This document shows, one piece after another, positions 35,234-43,912 of a stretch of 64,000 nt of DNA. Made by a program: the position numbers and the translations under genes. The stretch's first letter is position 1. Each line of letters begins with the position of its first letter. Source of the DNA: Laedolimicola sp934402125 (GTDB lineage Bacteria > Bacillota > Clostridia > Lachnospirales > Lachnospiraceae); NCBI RefSeq assembly GCF_052065835.1, contig NZ_JBQHTG010000002.1:62001-126000 (forward strand). The letters run 5' to 3'. Below the pieces are notes generated by a model that was given only the letters and a program-made list of their open reading frames with translations, was not told where the DNA came from and ran no database searches.

Positions 35234-37369
35234 ATGGCAGACAAGACATTTGAGGAGCGAAAGAAAATTATATATGATTTTATTAATGATCCGCGCTATG
35301 TGCCCATGAAGCAGAAGGAGCTGGCGATTATTCTGCAGGTGGAAAAGAAGGATCGGGAAGAACTGAACCGGGTTCTGGATGAGCTTCTCTCGGAAGGGAA
35401 AATCTCCCTGTCCAAGCGGGGACGTTACGGCAAGGCAGAGATAAAAAAAGCGGTCGGCGTGTATACAAGACATGCCAGGGGCTTCGGATTTGTCTCTGTG
35501 GAGGGCGAGGAACAGGATATCTTCATCGGAGAAGCCGACGCCGGGGACGCGTTTCTGGGCGATACGGTGGAGGTGGTCATCAAGGGCCATGCAGGCAAGC
35601 GGCCGGAGGGCGTCGTTACCCGGGTGCTGTCCCATGGGATCACGGAAGTCATCGGTACCTTTCAGCGCAGCAAGAACTTTGGTTTCGTGGTGCCGGATAA
35701 TCAGCGGATCCGTCAGGACATTTTTATTCCCTTGGAGAAAATCGGACCGGCAGTGGGCGGCCAGAAGGTGGTGGCAGAGCTTACTGATTATGGCAGGGGA
35801 CGGAAAAATCCCGAGGGAAAGATTACCCGGATTCTGGGCGAGGCCGACGACCCGGCCACCGAGGTGCTGGGAATTATGCTGGCCTATGGGATTCCGACAG
35901 AGTTTCCGGAGCGGGTGCTGAACCAGGCGGAGCGTGTGGCAAAGCCGGTGTCTGAGGCAGACCGGGCAGGCAGACTGGATCTTCGGGAGGAAACCTGCGT
36001 GACCATTGACGGCGAGGACGCCAGGGATCTGGACGACGCGGTTTCCCTTCGAAGAGAGGGAGAAAACTATGTGCTGGGTGTACACATCGCGGATGTGACC
36101 AATTATGTGCAGGAAAACAGCGCCCTGGATCACGAAGCCCTTGACCGGGGAACCAGTGTCTATCTGGCGGACCGGGTGGTTCCCATGCTCCCCCGGACTC
36201 TTTCCAACGGAATCTGTTCCCTGAACGCGGGAGAAGACCGGCTGGCCTTAAGTTGTATCATGACCCTTGACGGAAAGGGAAAGATCATCGGACATACCAT
36301 AGCGGAGACGGTGATCTGTGTGAACCGCAGACTCAGCTACACGGGCGTGCAGAAGGTGCTGGACGGGGATCCGGAGGAAACGGCCCTCTATCCGGAGCTG
36401 GTCCCCATGCTGAAGGAGATGGCAGAGGTGTCCGCGCTTCTGCGGAAGCGGAGAAGAAAAAGAGGCTCCATCGATTTTGATTTTCCGGAGACGAAGGTGA
36501 TTCTGGACGAAAAGGGATACCCCATAGATATCAGACCTTACGAGCGGAATACAGCTACCCGCCTCATCGAGGACTTTATGCTGGCGGCCAACGAGACGGT
36601 GGCAGAGGATTATTACTGGCAGGCCCAGCCCTTTGTATACCGGATCCACGAGAAGCCGGACAGTGAGAAAATGAGCCGTTTGGGAACCTTCATCCGGAAT
36701 TTTGGGTACGCGCTTCATACGTCGGGCGATGAGATTCATCCGGGCGAGGTGCAGAAGCTGCTGGACAGGATTGCGGGGACGCCGGAGGAGGCCATGATCA
36801 GCCGCCTGACCCTGCGCTCCATGAAGCAGGCAAAGTACGCGACGGACTGCAGCGGCCATTTCGGTCTGGCGGCCACCCATTACTGCCACTTTACTTCCCC
36901 TATCCGGCGGTATCCGGATCTGCAGATTCACCGGATTATCAAGGAAAATCTGCGAGGCAGGTTAAGCGGGGACCGGGTGGTCCATTACGAAGCCATTCTG
37001 CCGGAGGTGGCCAAACGCTCCAGCGAGCTGGAACGGCGGGCGGAAGAGGCAGAGCGGGAGACCGTGAAGCTGAAAAAGGTAGAATACATGGAGGAGCATA
37101 TCGGGGAGCAGTTCGACGGCGTCATTTCTGGTGTGACGGCTTACGGCCTGTATGTAGAGCTGAACAATACGGTGGAGGGCCTGGTCCATGTGAATTCTCT
37201 GACCGATGATTTTTACGAGTATGACGAGGCCGGAAGTGAGCTTCGGGGAGCCCGGACCGGAAAGGTCTGGCGTATCGGAGAGCGGGTGCGTATCCGCGTG
37301 AAGAACACCGATCGGCTGTGCAGAACCATAGATTACGAGTTGTTAGGAGAAAATGATGGGGAAAGATAA
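35234..37369 (+). CDS. rnr: Ribonuclease R
   Basis: A 711-residue 3'-5' exoribonuclease that degrades structured RNA and tmRNA-tagged messages. The order is an N-terminal helix-turn-helix (~1-65), two cold-shock domains (~75-215), the RNB catalytic domain with GEDARDLDDAVSL (~258) and a C-terminal S1 domain (FDGVISGVTAYGLYVEL, ~625-700). Length is normal. It overlaps smpB by 17 bases, consistent with their joint role in ribosome rescue. Confidence 0.96.
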   Translation: MADKTFEERKKIIYDFINDPRYVPMKQKELAIILQVEKKDREELNRVLDELLSEGKISLSKRGRYGKAEIKKAVGVYTRHARGFGFVSVEGEEQDIFIGEADAGDAFLGDTVEVVIKGHAGKRPEGVVTRVLSHGITEVIGTFQRSKNFGFVVPDNQRIRQDIFIPLEKIGPAVGGQKVVAELTDYGRGRKNPEGKITRILGEADDPATEVLGIMLAYGIPTEFPERVLNQAERVAKPVSEADRAGRLDLREETCVTIDGEDARDLDDAVSLRREGENYVLGVHIADVTNYVQENSALDHEALDRGTSVYLADRVVPMLPRTLSNGICSLNAGEDRLALSCIMTLDGKGKIIGHTIAETVICVNRRLSYTGVQKVLDGDPEETALYPELVPMLKEMAEVSALLRKRRRKRGSIDFDFPETKVILDEKGYPIDIRPYERNTATRLIEDFMLAANETVAEDYYWQAQPFVYRIHEKPDSEKMSRLGTFIRNFGYALHTSGDEIHPGEVQKLLDRIAGTPEEAMISRLTLRSMKQAKYATDCSGHFGLAATHYCHFTSPIRRYPDLQIHRIIKENLRGRLSGDRVVHYEAILPEVAKRSSELERRAEEAERETVKLKKVEYMEEHIGEQFDGVISGVTAYGLYVELNNTVEGLVHVNSLTDDFYEYDEAGSELRGARTGKVWRIGERVRIRVKNTDRLCRTIDYELLGENDGER

Positions 37370-37823
37370 TTACAAGCTGGTAGCCAACAACAAAAAGGCG
37401 TATCATGATTATTTTATAGACGAGACCTACGAGGCGGGAATCTCCCTGGCAGGCACCGAGGTGAAGTCCGTCCGTATGGGAAAATGCAGTGTGAAGGAAG
37501 CCTTTGTCAAGGTGGAAAAGGAAGAGGTCTGGGTCTACGGCATGCACATCAGTCCTTATGAAAAGGGCAACATTTTCAACAAGGATCCCCTCCGGCCCAG
37601 GAAGCTTCTGATGCACAAGTATGAGATCCGGAAGATTGCCTCCAAGATGGCAGAAAAAGGTTACACCATGGTGCCCCTGAAGGTTTACTTAAAGGGCAGC
37701 CTGGTTAAGGTTGAGGTAGGTCTGGCCCGAGGTAAGAAGCTTTACGACAAGCGCCAGGACATTGCCAAAAAGGATCAGCGGCGCGAGGCGGAGAAGGACT
37801 TCAAAGTAAAGAATCTTTACTAG
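37353..37823 (+). CDS. smpB: SsrA-binding protein SmpB
   Basis: A 156-residue protein that brings tmRNA to stalled ribosomes. Conserved patterns are NKKAYHDYFIDETYEAGISLAGTEVKS (split here into two readable blocks: NKKAYHDYFIDE and GISLAGTEVKSVR), HISPYEKGN, KKLYDKRQ and a basic tail. Two adjacent ATGs (37353, 37356) are both possible after AGGAGAA. The tmRNA partner lies about 4.6 kb downstream. Confidence 0.96.
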   Translation: MMGKDNYKLVANNKKAYHDYFIDETYEAGISLAGTEVKSVRMGKCSVKEAFVKVEKEEVWVYGMHISPYEKGNIFNKDPLRPRKLLMHKYEIRKIASKMAEKGYTMVPLKVYLKGSLVKVEVGLARGKKLYDKRQDIAKKDQRREAEKDFKVKNLY

Positions 37824-37901
37824 AATGTTATAAAATGTTATGAATTGAAAAGAATGCTGTTATAAAAATGATATTTTCTGTTAAAAAAAGAAAATTACGG
37901 G

Positions 37902-37930
37902 TTGATTTTTATGTGAAATGTAGATAAAAT
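37902..37930 (+). promoter_or_regulatory. Promoter of metV-metF
   Basis: TTGATT (37902-37907), a 17-nt spacer and TAAAAT (37925-37930). The ~85-nt leader contains small hairpins (GAAC-TAG-GTTC at 37932-37942) but no riboswitch I can name. Confidence 0.65.
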
Positions 37931-38015
37931 AGAACTAGGTTCTTCGGGCAGAAGTGACTTCCAAAAAGGAAAGCCTCCCGTTGACAAACACCCGAAATTT
38001 TAAGGAGAGGATATC

Positions 38016-38666
38016 ATGATTATCACACAGAAAAAGCCCATCGATGAATTGATGGCGATGCTCGGAGACGCACAGAAGATTGCGATTCTGGGCTGCGGAA
38101 GCTGCGCAACGGCATGTGCCACAGGCGGCGAGAAGGAAGTAGCAGAACTGAAGGCATATCTGGAGTCCAAGGGAAAGACTGTAGTAGCCACCAATATGGC
38201 AGATTACTGCTGTATGAATATGGGTGTAAAGACCGCGATGAAGAAGCTGAACGCGGCAGGACCGGACGCGGTTGTCTGTATGTCCTGTGGTGACGGCGTG
38301 CAGGTGGCGGCAGCCCACAGCCCGTCCGCACCGGTTTATCCGTCCAACAACACCATGTTCCTGGGTGAGGCTGTCCGTTTCGGTCTCTTCGAGGAAGCCT
38401 GTCATCTCTGCGGAGACTGCGTTCTGGGAACCACTGGCGGTATCTGCCCCATTTCCCGTTGCGCCAAGTCTCTGGTAAACGGTCCCTGCGGCGGCCAGAA
38501 GAACGGCAAGTGCGAGGTGAATCCGGAGAATGACTGTGCCTGGATAATGATTTATAAGCGTCTGGAGGCTCTGGGAAGACTGGATCTCCTGGCTAAGAGA
38601 AGAACGGACAAGGGCTATGCGAAGGTAGCTTATCCGAGAACAATTAATATCAGGGGGAATAAGTAA
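38016..38666 (+). CDS. metV: MetV-like methylenetetrahydrofolate reductase C-terminal domain protein
   Basis: A 216-residue Cys-rich protein of the MTHFR C-terminal domain family. Cysteine clusters include ILGCGSCATAC, DYCC, MSCGDGVQ, HLCGDCVLG and GGICPISRC, fitting an iron-sulfur and/or zinc-binding partner. In acetogens MetV pairs with MetF to reduce methylene-THF to methyl-THF. The gene directly precedes metF with a one-base overlap. The symbol is by homology of arrangement. Confidence 0.88.
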   Translation: MIITQKKPIDELMAMLGDAQKIAILGCGSCATACATGGEKEVAELKAYLESKGKTVVATNMADYCCMNMGVKTAMKKLNAAGPDAVVCMSCGDGVQVAAAHSPSAPVYPSNNTMFLGEAVRFGLFEEACHLCGDCVLGTTGGICPISRCAKSLVNGPCGGQKNGKCEVNPENDCAWIMIYKRLEALGRLDLLAKRRTDKGYAKVAYPRTINIRGNK

Positions 38667-39592
38667 TGGGAATGTTAGAGAAAGCGCTGGAAGGCGGTAA
38701 ATTTGGTGTAACCGTTGAGATGGCTCCCCCGAAGGGTTGTGACTTTACAGAGCAGCTTGCAGTGGCAGAGCTTCTGAAGGGCAAGGTACACGGCGTAAAC
38801 GTAACCGATATGCAGTCTGCCTGTCTGAAGGCTTCCTCCTTAGGCCTGTGTATCAAGCTGAAGGAAGCAGGACTGGAGCCGATTGTACAGGTGACCGGAC
38901 GTGACCGGAGCCGTATGGGTATCCTGGGCGATATGCTTTCCGCAGCAGCCTTTGGAATCGATACCATGCTGGCACTGACCGGAGACCATCCGACCGTAGG
39001 AGACTGCAAGGAGTCCAAGCCGGTCTACGATCTGGATTCTGTCGGAATCCTGCATATGCTGACTTATATGGAAGCAACCGGAAAGGACTGCGGCGGCAAC
39101 GATCTGGAGGGCGGAGCTCCTACATTTTACAAGGGCGCGGTTGTAACTCCGGTTTACGATCCGCTTCCGCTGCAGATCAATAAGCTGCGTCAGAAGGTAG
39201 AGGCAGGCGCACAGTATATCCAGACCCAGGGTATCTTTGATATCGAAAGCCTGAAGCGTTTCATGGACGAGGTAGACAAGGCTGGTATCCATACCCACAT
39301 TATGGCCGGTATCATTCCGCTGAAGGCGGCAGGTATGGCAAAATACATGAATGAGAATGTACCGGGTATCGCGGTACCGCAGGATATGATTGATCGTCTG
39401 TCCGCTGCGGCTGCAGAGGGCAAGGAGAAGGGCGTCAAGGGACTGCCGACCCAGCTTGGTATCGAGATGGCTGCCGAGATGATCGCCAAGATCAAGGACG
39501 AGGGTATCTGCGACGGCGTACATATCATGGCCATCGGTGCGGAGAAGAACGTGCCGAAGATCCTGGAGAAGGCAGGACTGACCATCGAGTAA
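38666..39592 (+). CDS. metF: Methylenetetrahydrofolate reductase
   Basis: A 308-residue TIM-barrel flavoenzyme producing 5-methyl-THF. Signatures are VTVEMAPPKGCDF, VTGRDRSRMGILGDML, LALTGDHPTVGD and AGAQYIQTQGIFDIES. The start overlaps the metV stop (TAATG). It supports methionine synthesis or, with corrinoid proteins, the methyl branch of one-carbon metabolism; the upstream B12 importer would serve either. Confidence 0.94.
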   Translation: MGMLEKALEGGKFGVTVEMAPPKGCDFTEQLAVAELLKGKVHGVNVTDMQSACLKASSLGLCIKLKEAGLEPIVQVTGRDRSRMGILGDMLSAAAFGIDTMLALTGDHPTVGDCKESKPVYDLDSVGILHMLTYMEATGKDCGGNDLEGGAPTFYKGAVVTPVYDPLPLQINKLRQKVEAGAQYIQTQGIFDIESLKRFMDEVDKAGIHTHIMAGIIPLKAAGMAKYMNENVPGIAVPQDMIDRLSAAAAEGKEKGVKGLPTQLGIEMAAEMIAKIKDEGICDGVHIMAIGAEKNVPKILEKAGLTIE

Positions 39593-39629
39593 GTTTTAGT
39601 TTCAGGGGAGAAGAGAAGGTATGATATAA

Positions 39630-39666
39630 AAAGGGCTGAGGCGGTTTAGAACTGCCTCAGCCCTTT
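39630..39666. terminator. Bidirectional terminator between metF and azlD
   Basis: Seventeen-base arms (39630-39646 with 39650-39666, one G-U pair) enclose TAG. An A tract before and CCCTTT after suit both convergent genes. Confidence 0.9.
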
Positions 39667-39720
39667 CGGCTGCGTGAAATAAGAAAGGTTACGTAAAAGT
39701 AAGCTTATGTAAAAGTGAGT

Positions 39721-40026
39721 TTACAAAAAGAACTCCGTCACAAATACTACTACGCAGCAGATAACCGCCACAGGCAGAAGACCGGCGCCCATCCAGGCAG
39801 CGGCAATGCCGATCAGAAGGGCCAGGGCTCCGGAAATGGGAGACTGGGTGGCGTGGAGAATAGCCGGGAAGGTCATCACAGCCAGGGTCACGTAAGGCAC
39901 GTAGTAGAGAAAGGACTGGAGAAACTGATTTTCCAGTGGCTTTCGAATCAGGGTCAGGGGCAGCACGCGGATCGCGTAGGATACGGCGGCCATGACCAGA
40001 ATGTAGATGTAGATATTATGGGTCAT
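39721..40026 (-). CDS. azlD: Branched-chain amino acid exporter small subunit AzlD
   Basis: A 101-residue membrane protein with about four hydrophobic helices and the family pattern SYAIRVLPLTLI ... LYYVPYVTLAVMTFPAIL. It works with AzlC to export branched-chain or related amino acids. Its start overlaps the azlC stop by four bases. Confidence 0.92.
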   Translation of the reverse strand: MTHNIYIYILVMAAVSYAIRVLPLTLIRKPLENQFLQSFLYYVPYVTLAVMTFPAILHATQSPISGALALLIGIAAAWMGAGLLPVAVICCVVVFVTEFFL

Positions 40027-40775
40027 GAGGGGGAAGCTCCTTTCTCAGCTTTTATTTCCAGGGGATCCTTTTTCTGGGAAACCGGGAAGAACAGCGCGCC
40101 TCCTGCGGAAATCAGAACCGTCAGGATAATGGTGCGGGTACCCTCCGACAGGCTGCTGACTACGGGCAGGACCGAGAAGGCGAAGCTGGCCGCGAAGGCC
40201 AGGGCCACCAGGCCGGCCACCACCCGGCTCTGCCGGGCCGGCGGGATAATGATAGCCAGGAACATACCGAACAGGGCCACGCTCAGGGCGCTGACTGCCC
40301 GGGGCGGCATGATATTGCCCGCGATGACACCAAGAGATGTGCCGAAGGCCCAGCAGGGCATGGCGATCAGCATGGCGCCGTAGGTGTAGTAGGGGTTCAG
40401 ATATCCGGGCCTGGCTATGGCAATGCCAAAAAGCTCGTCGGTAATATCGAAGCCCATCAGAAGCCGGTGTCCCAGGGAAAGCCCGGGGCGGAGCCGCTGC
40501 CCCATGGCGCAGCTCATCAGAAGATAGCGTGCGTTGGTGATCAGGGTTACGATGGCGATCTCCGCGTAAGCGGCGTTGGCGGCGATGACGGTGATACCGG
40601 CGTATTCCCCGGCAGACGCGTTATTGAGAAGGCTGAGTAAAAAGCCCTGAAAGGCATTGAGACCTGCGCTTCTGGCAGGAATGCCCAGGGAAAAGGAAAC
40701 AGCCAGATAGCCAAGACCGATGGGAATGCCGTCCCGCATTCCGAAGCGAAAGGTCTGTGCTTTATTATCATTCAT
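40023..40775 (-). CDS. azlC: Branched-chain amino acid exporter large subunit AzlC
   Basis: A 250-residue polytopic protein with FRFGMRDGIPIGLGYLAVSF, LNNASAGEYAG and TLITNARYLLMSCAMGQRL, as in the AzlC family. The substrate is not shown by the sequence; homologues export isoleucine, valine or azaleucine. It is the first gene of the minus-strand azlCD unit. Confidence 0.93.
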   Translation of the reverse strand: MNDNKAQTFRFGMRDGIPIGLGYLAVSFSLGIPARSAGLNAFQGFLLSLLNNASAGEYAGITVIAANAAYAEIAIVTLITNARYLLMSCAMGQRLRPGLSLGHRLLMGFDITDELFGIAIARPGYLNPYYTYGAMLIAMPCWAFGTSLGVIAGNIMPPRAVSALSVALFGMFLAIIIPPARQSRVVAGLVALAFAASFAFSVLPVVSSLSEGTRTIILTVLISAGGALFFPVSQKKDPLEIKAEKGASPS

Positions 40776-40812
40776 AAAATTCTATGCTCCTCTCTCTTTT
40801 GAAACAGGTAAT

Positions 40813-40841
40813 ATTGTAGCAGTTTCCTGTGGAGAAGTAAA
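40813..40841 (-). promoter_or_regulatory. Promoter of azlCD
   Basis: On the minus strand, TTTACT (40841-40836), a 17-nt spacer and TACAAT (40818-40813). Confidence 0.65.
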
Positions 40842-40863
40842 GAGCGAAGTATAGAGAAAAGAC

Positions 40864-40892
40864 TTGTACAGATTTGCGGAAACGGATATAAT
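40864..40892 (+). promoter_or_regulatory. Promoter of the CmpB-type membrane protein gene
   Basis: TTGTAC (40864-40869), a 17-nt spacer and TATAAT (40887-40892). Confidence 0.7.
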
Positions 40893-40932
40893 AGGGTTCA
40901 TATTTCAAAAAAGAGAAAGAGGAATCAGTAGG

Positions 40933-42282
40933 ATGGAATGGACAGGATATGAGCTTTTGTGGCTGTTTTTCGGTTATGCCTTTGCCGGATGGGTTTTTAA
41001 CACCGCTTACGCAGCGGTACGTCAGAGAAAATTTGTGGACATGGGCTTCTTTTACGGACCCTGGTGTCCGGCTTACGGCTTTGGCGGCCTTGCTTTTACG
41101 ATTTTTCTGACAGAGCTGAAGGACAGGCTGTTTTTCCTGTTTTTGGGAGGCGTGATTCTGTCCTTCCTGGTGACATACCTGACCGGCTTTGTGCTGGAGC
41201 GGATTTTCCACCGGAAATGGTGGGATTTTTCCCGGAAACGGTTCCAGTTTGGCGGTTATGTCAGTATGCCCTGGTCCCTGGTCTGGGGAAGCTTAGGCGT
41301 GCTCTGTATCCGTTTTGTCAATCCGTTTCTCCGGGATCTGCTGAAGCTGTTGCCGGTATCAGTCGGCAAGGTGCTCCTGATCGTGTTGGGCGTCATTTCC
41401 CTTTTGGACTTTATCGGCACGCTGGTGGGAATTCTGCAGGTAAAATCCAGTGTGAAGAAGGCGTCGCTCCTTTACGGCGTAGCGGAAAACCTTCAGAAAA
41501 CCTCCGATCAGATAGGCGGAAAACTGACAGGCTTTGTGCTTCGGCGTATGGAACGGGCTTATCCGCGGCTGGCTGCGGAGGAGCTTCTCCGGGCCCGGAG
41601 AGAGCGGGAGAAGGAGGCAGATGAGGCCCGGTCCAGAGCCGGCGTTTTTGCTGTGGGCTGCTGCTTTTATAAGCTGGCCTGCCTGTTTTTCCTGGGAGCC
41701 TTTCTGGGCGATCTGACAGAGACGGTTTTTTGCTATGTGACAGCCGGGAAGCTGATGAGCCGCAGCAGCGTGGTGTACGGTCCCTTCAGTATTGTCTGGG
41801 GACTGGGCTGCGTATTGCTGACCGCGATCCTGTACCGCTATAAGGATCGGAGCGACAGTTATATTTTCTGCTTCGGTACGATCCTGGGCGGCGCTTACGA
41901 GTACATCTGCAGCGTGTTCACAGAGCTGGTATTCGGTACAGTGTTCTGGGACTACAGTAAGATTCCCTTCAATCTGGGTGGCAGAATCAACCTGCTGTAC
42001 TGCTTTTTCTGGGGCATTGCGGCTGTGGTCTGGATGCGCCTTCTTTATCCGAGATTATCCGGTTGGATTGAGAAACTTCCGAAGAAGATCGGGACCTGGA
42101 TGACCTGGATTTTGCTGGTCTTTATGATTTATGATATCTGCCTGTCGGGCCTGGCTCTGAACCGCTATACGGTGCGGCAGACCGGCGCGGGCATTGAGAC
42201 GGCGGCGGACGGCTGGCTGGACGAGCATTTTCCGGATGAGCGGATGGAACGGATCTATCCCAATGCGATTCTGGTGAAATAG
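40933..42282 (+). CDS. CmpB-type putative ABC-transporter permease, internally duplicated
   Basis: A 449-residue membrane protein of the family often labelled putative ABC transporter permease (CmpB-like). Two homologous halves are visible: FFYGPWCPAYGFG with FQFGGYVSMPWSLVWG in the first, and VVYGPFSIVWGLG with FNLGGRINLLYCFFWG in the second, joined by a charged region (~210-235). No ATPase partner is encoded nearby and the molecular role is unknown. ATG 40933 is chosen for TAGGATGG context; the longer frame starts inside the promoter. Confidence 0.8.
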   Translation: MEWTGYELLWLFFGYAFAGWVFNTAYAAVRQRKFVDMGFFYGPWCPAYGFGGLAFTIFLTELKDRLFFLFLGGVILSFLVTYLTGFVLERIFHRKWWDFSRKRFQFGGYVSMPWSLVWGSLGVLCIRFVNPFLRDLLKLLPVSVGKVLLIVLGVISLLDFIGTLVGILQVKSSVKKASLLYGVAENLQKTSDQIGGKLTGFVLRRMERAYPRLAAEELLRARREREKEADEARSRAGVFAVGCCFYKLACLFFLGAFLGDLTETVFCYVTAGKLMSRSSVVYGPFSIVWGLGCVLLTAILYRYKDRSDSYIFCFGTILGGAYEYICSVFTELVFGTVFWDYSKIPFNLGGRINLLYCFFWGIAAVVWMRLLYPRLSGWIEKLPKKIGTWMTWILLVFMIYDICLSGLALNRYTVRQTGAGIETAADGWLDEHFPDERMERIYPNAILVK

Positions 42283-42304
42283 AGAGCGAATTTACGAAAA
42301 GGGC

Positions 42305-42333
42305 TTGATTTTTGTAAGATTTCAGACTATACT
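42305..42333 (+). promoter_or_regulatory. Promoter of ssrA
   Basis: TTGATT (42305-42310), a 17-nt spacer and TATACT (42328-42333). Confidence 0.75.
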
Positions 42334-42399
42334 ACAAGAACAGATTACCGAAGAGGGCAAAACGGCTGCCGTTCACAGCGTTTCAGGCAGCTCTAACCA

Positions 42400-42736
42400 G
42401 GGCTTGTACTGGTTTCGACGGGGGTCTCGCAGCTGGTGAAGCTATCCGCAGGCGATGCGTCAAATCGCGAAATTAAAAATAAACGCTGAAGATAATTTAG
42501 CATACGCTGCCTAATGGCAGCTGTCGGCCTTAGAGTACCCGTACTTTAAGAACCCGGCATCGACTATACGGGAAACGACATGTGTTAAGCTTTGCGCGCA
42601 TGGGCGTATCATGAAGCTACTAAAGTTCGCAGGGTGTTAGTTCCCGGCGGACGGAGGGAATGTCAAAGAACTGACTACGATAGTAGAAGAACAGGGAACA
42701 GGCTTTCGGACAGGGGTTCGATTCCCCTCAGGTCCA
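42400..42736 (+). ncRNA. ssrA: Transfer-messenger RNA (tmRNA)
   Basis: The 5' end GGGCTTG pairs with CAGGTCC at the 3' end, with ACTGGTTTCGACGGGGGTC following the start and a T arm AGGGG-TTCGATT-CCCCT near the end. The tag frame is at 42485-42514 (AEDNLAYAA, stop TAA), very close to other clostridial tags. The discriminator A at 42736 is followed by TCA, so CCA seems to need enzymatic addition. It rescues stalled ribosomes with SmpB (37353). Confidence 0.95.
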
Positions 42737-42738
42737 TC

Positions 42739-42776
42739 AAAAATACCACTTGTCATTTGACAGGTGGTATTTTTTT
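42739..42776. terminator. tmRNA terminator, overlapping the AKR stop
   Basis: AAAATACCACTTGTC pairs with GACAGGTGGTATTTT, followed by Ts. Its 3' edge covers the stop codon of the convergent minus-strand gene, so it likely serves both strands. Confidence 0.9.
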
Positions 42777-43734
42777 AATACATAATCACAGCCCGCACCG
42801 GACAGACCGGGCTGCAGTAGCCGCAGGTCAGGCATTTGTCGTGGTCGACTTCCGCCAGGCCGTTGTCGTTGTAGAAGATGGCTCCGGCGGGGCAGGCGGC
42901 CTTGCAGGAGCCGCAGCCCTCGCAGTCCTCCTGGTTGATATAAACCTTCTTTTTGGACACGTCAGGATTGTAAGATTTTTCCATTTTTCCATCTAAATAG
43001 GAAAGCAGATCGTCCACCTCCGCGTTTTTCCCGAAGCCAATCATCACCGAATCGATCTCCTCCTTGGAGAATACATAGTCAAGCGCCTCCTGGTAATGGG
43101 CTGTGAGGCTTCCGCCGCCGAAGGCCTTCATGGAGAACACGCCTTTTCCGGCCCGGTGGCAGAGACGGATAGCGGCCAGCATTTCTTCCTTTGAACCGAA
43201 AGCGTCGCCCTTTCGAATCCCCAGTCCCGCGTAATTGATAAGCGGAAAGACCACGTCCAGATCCGGCATGGAGGCTGCCGCCTCCGTGATGTCAATGTGA
43301 TGGGTGGAAAGACCGATGGCCCGCACCAGTCCCTTTGTCCGGGCGTCTTTTAACGCTTCCCAGGCTCCGGTCCGCTCCGCAAGCTGTCCGGAACGGACCT
43401 CATGCATGAGAAAGATGTCGATGACGCCGCACCCCAGCTCCTCCCGGGCCTCCAGCACCGCCTCCATCATGCCGTCATAATCGGTGCAGAGAGATTTGGA
43501 GGAAATGACCACGTTGTCAAAGGCCCCCTGTTCCAACGCCTTTTTGATATACGGATAGGTGCGGTAATACTGCGCCGTATCTAGAAAGTTGAATCCATGT
43601 TCCAATGCATAGCGGATCACGCCCGCCCCCTGCTCTACCGGCAGCGCCAGCTGGCTGGGCCCCATGGGAAGGACGCCGAAGCCGGCGATGCTGACCGCAA
43701 TCCCTGTATTTCCTAAAAATTTTTTCTTCATCAT
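42775..43734 (-). CDS. Aldo/keto reductase with C-terminal 2x[4Fe-4S] ferredoxin domain
   Basis: A 319-residue fusion. Residues ~1-255 form the AKR barrel, with catalytic Asp/Tyr in FLDTAQYYRTY, Lys in VISSKS and His in FLMHEVRSG. Residues ~265-319 carry two ferredoxin motifs, CEGCGSCKAACP and CLTCGYCSPVCP. The arrangement suggests electron exchange between an NAD(P)-linked reaction and ferredoxin; the substrate is unknown. Length fits this clostridial AKR subgroup. Confidence 0.9.
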   Translation of the reverse strand: MMKKKFLGNTGIAVSIAGFGVLPMGPSQLALPVEQGAGVIRYALEHGFNFLDTAQYYRTYPYIKKALEQGAFDNVVISSKSLCTDYDGMMEAVLEAREELGCGVIDIFLMHEVRSGQLAERTGAWEALKDARTKGLVRAIGLSTHHIDITEAAASMPDLDVVFPLINYAGLGIRKGDAFGSKEEMLAAIRLCHRAGKGVFSMKAFGGGSLTAHYQEALDYVFSKEEIDSVMIGFGKNAEVDDLLSYLDGKMEKSYNPDVSKKKVYINQEDCEGCGSCKAACPAGAIFYNDNGLAEVDHDKCLTCGYCSPVCPVRAVIMY

Positions 43735-43790
43735 AAAACCTCAAATTGTCAGAATGCGGGTTTCCGCCAGAGGAGAACCCGTTATTTGTA

Positions 43791-43818
43791 ATTATACATG
43801 GATTGCGGGAAAAAGCAA
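43791..43818 (-). promoter_or_regulatory. Promoter of the AKR gene
   Basis: On the minus strand, TTGCTT (43818-43813), a 16-nt spacer and TATAAT (43796-43791). Confidence 0.55.
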
Positions 43819-43835
43819 ACCCGGCAAAGAAACTG

Positions 43836-43864
43836 TTGATTTCTCATTTGATATTTAGTATTAT
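43836..43864 (+). promoter_or_regulatory. Promoter of plsX-acpP
   Basis: TTGATT (43836-43841), a 17-nt spacer and TATTAT (43859-43864). Confidence 0.6.
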
Positions 43865-43873
43865 GATAAAGGA

Positions 43874-43892
43874 TCTGAGTACATAGATCAGA
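43874..43892. promoter_or_regulatory. Inverted repeat just downstream of the plsX promoter
   Basis: TCTGA (43874-43878) and TCAGA (43888-43892) flank nine bases at the expected transcription start, a position typical of repressor operators. It does not match the FapR consensus well; the regulator is unknown. Confidence 0.35.
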
Positions 43893-43912
43893 AGATCGGG
43901 AGGGAAAGATTC

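Noticed and set aside
37931..38015. Possible riboswitch in the metV leader
   Set aside because: Small hairpins only; it matches no SAM, THF or B12 aptamer core that I can recognise.
42592..42996. A 134-codon plus-strand open frame across the tmRNA 3' end
   Set aside because: It reads through a clearly folded tmRNA, its terminator and the antisense of the AKR ferredoxin domain; no ribosome site.
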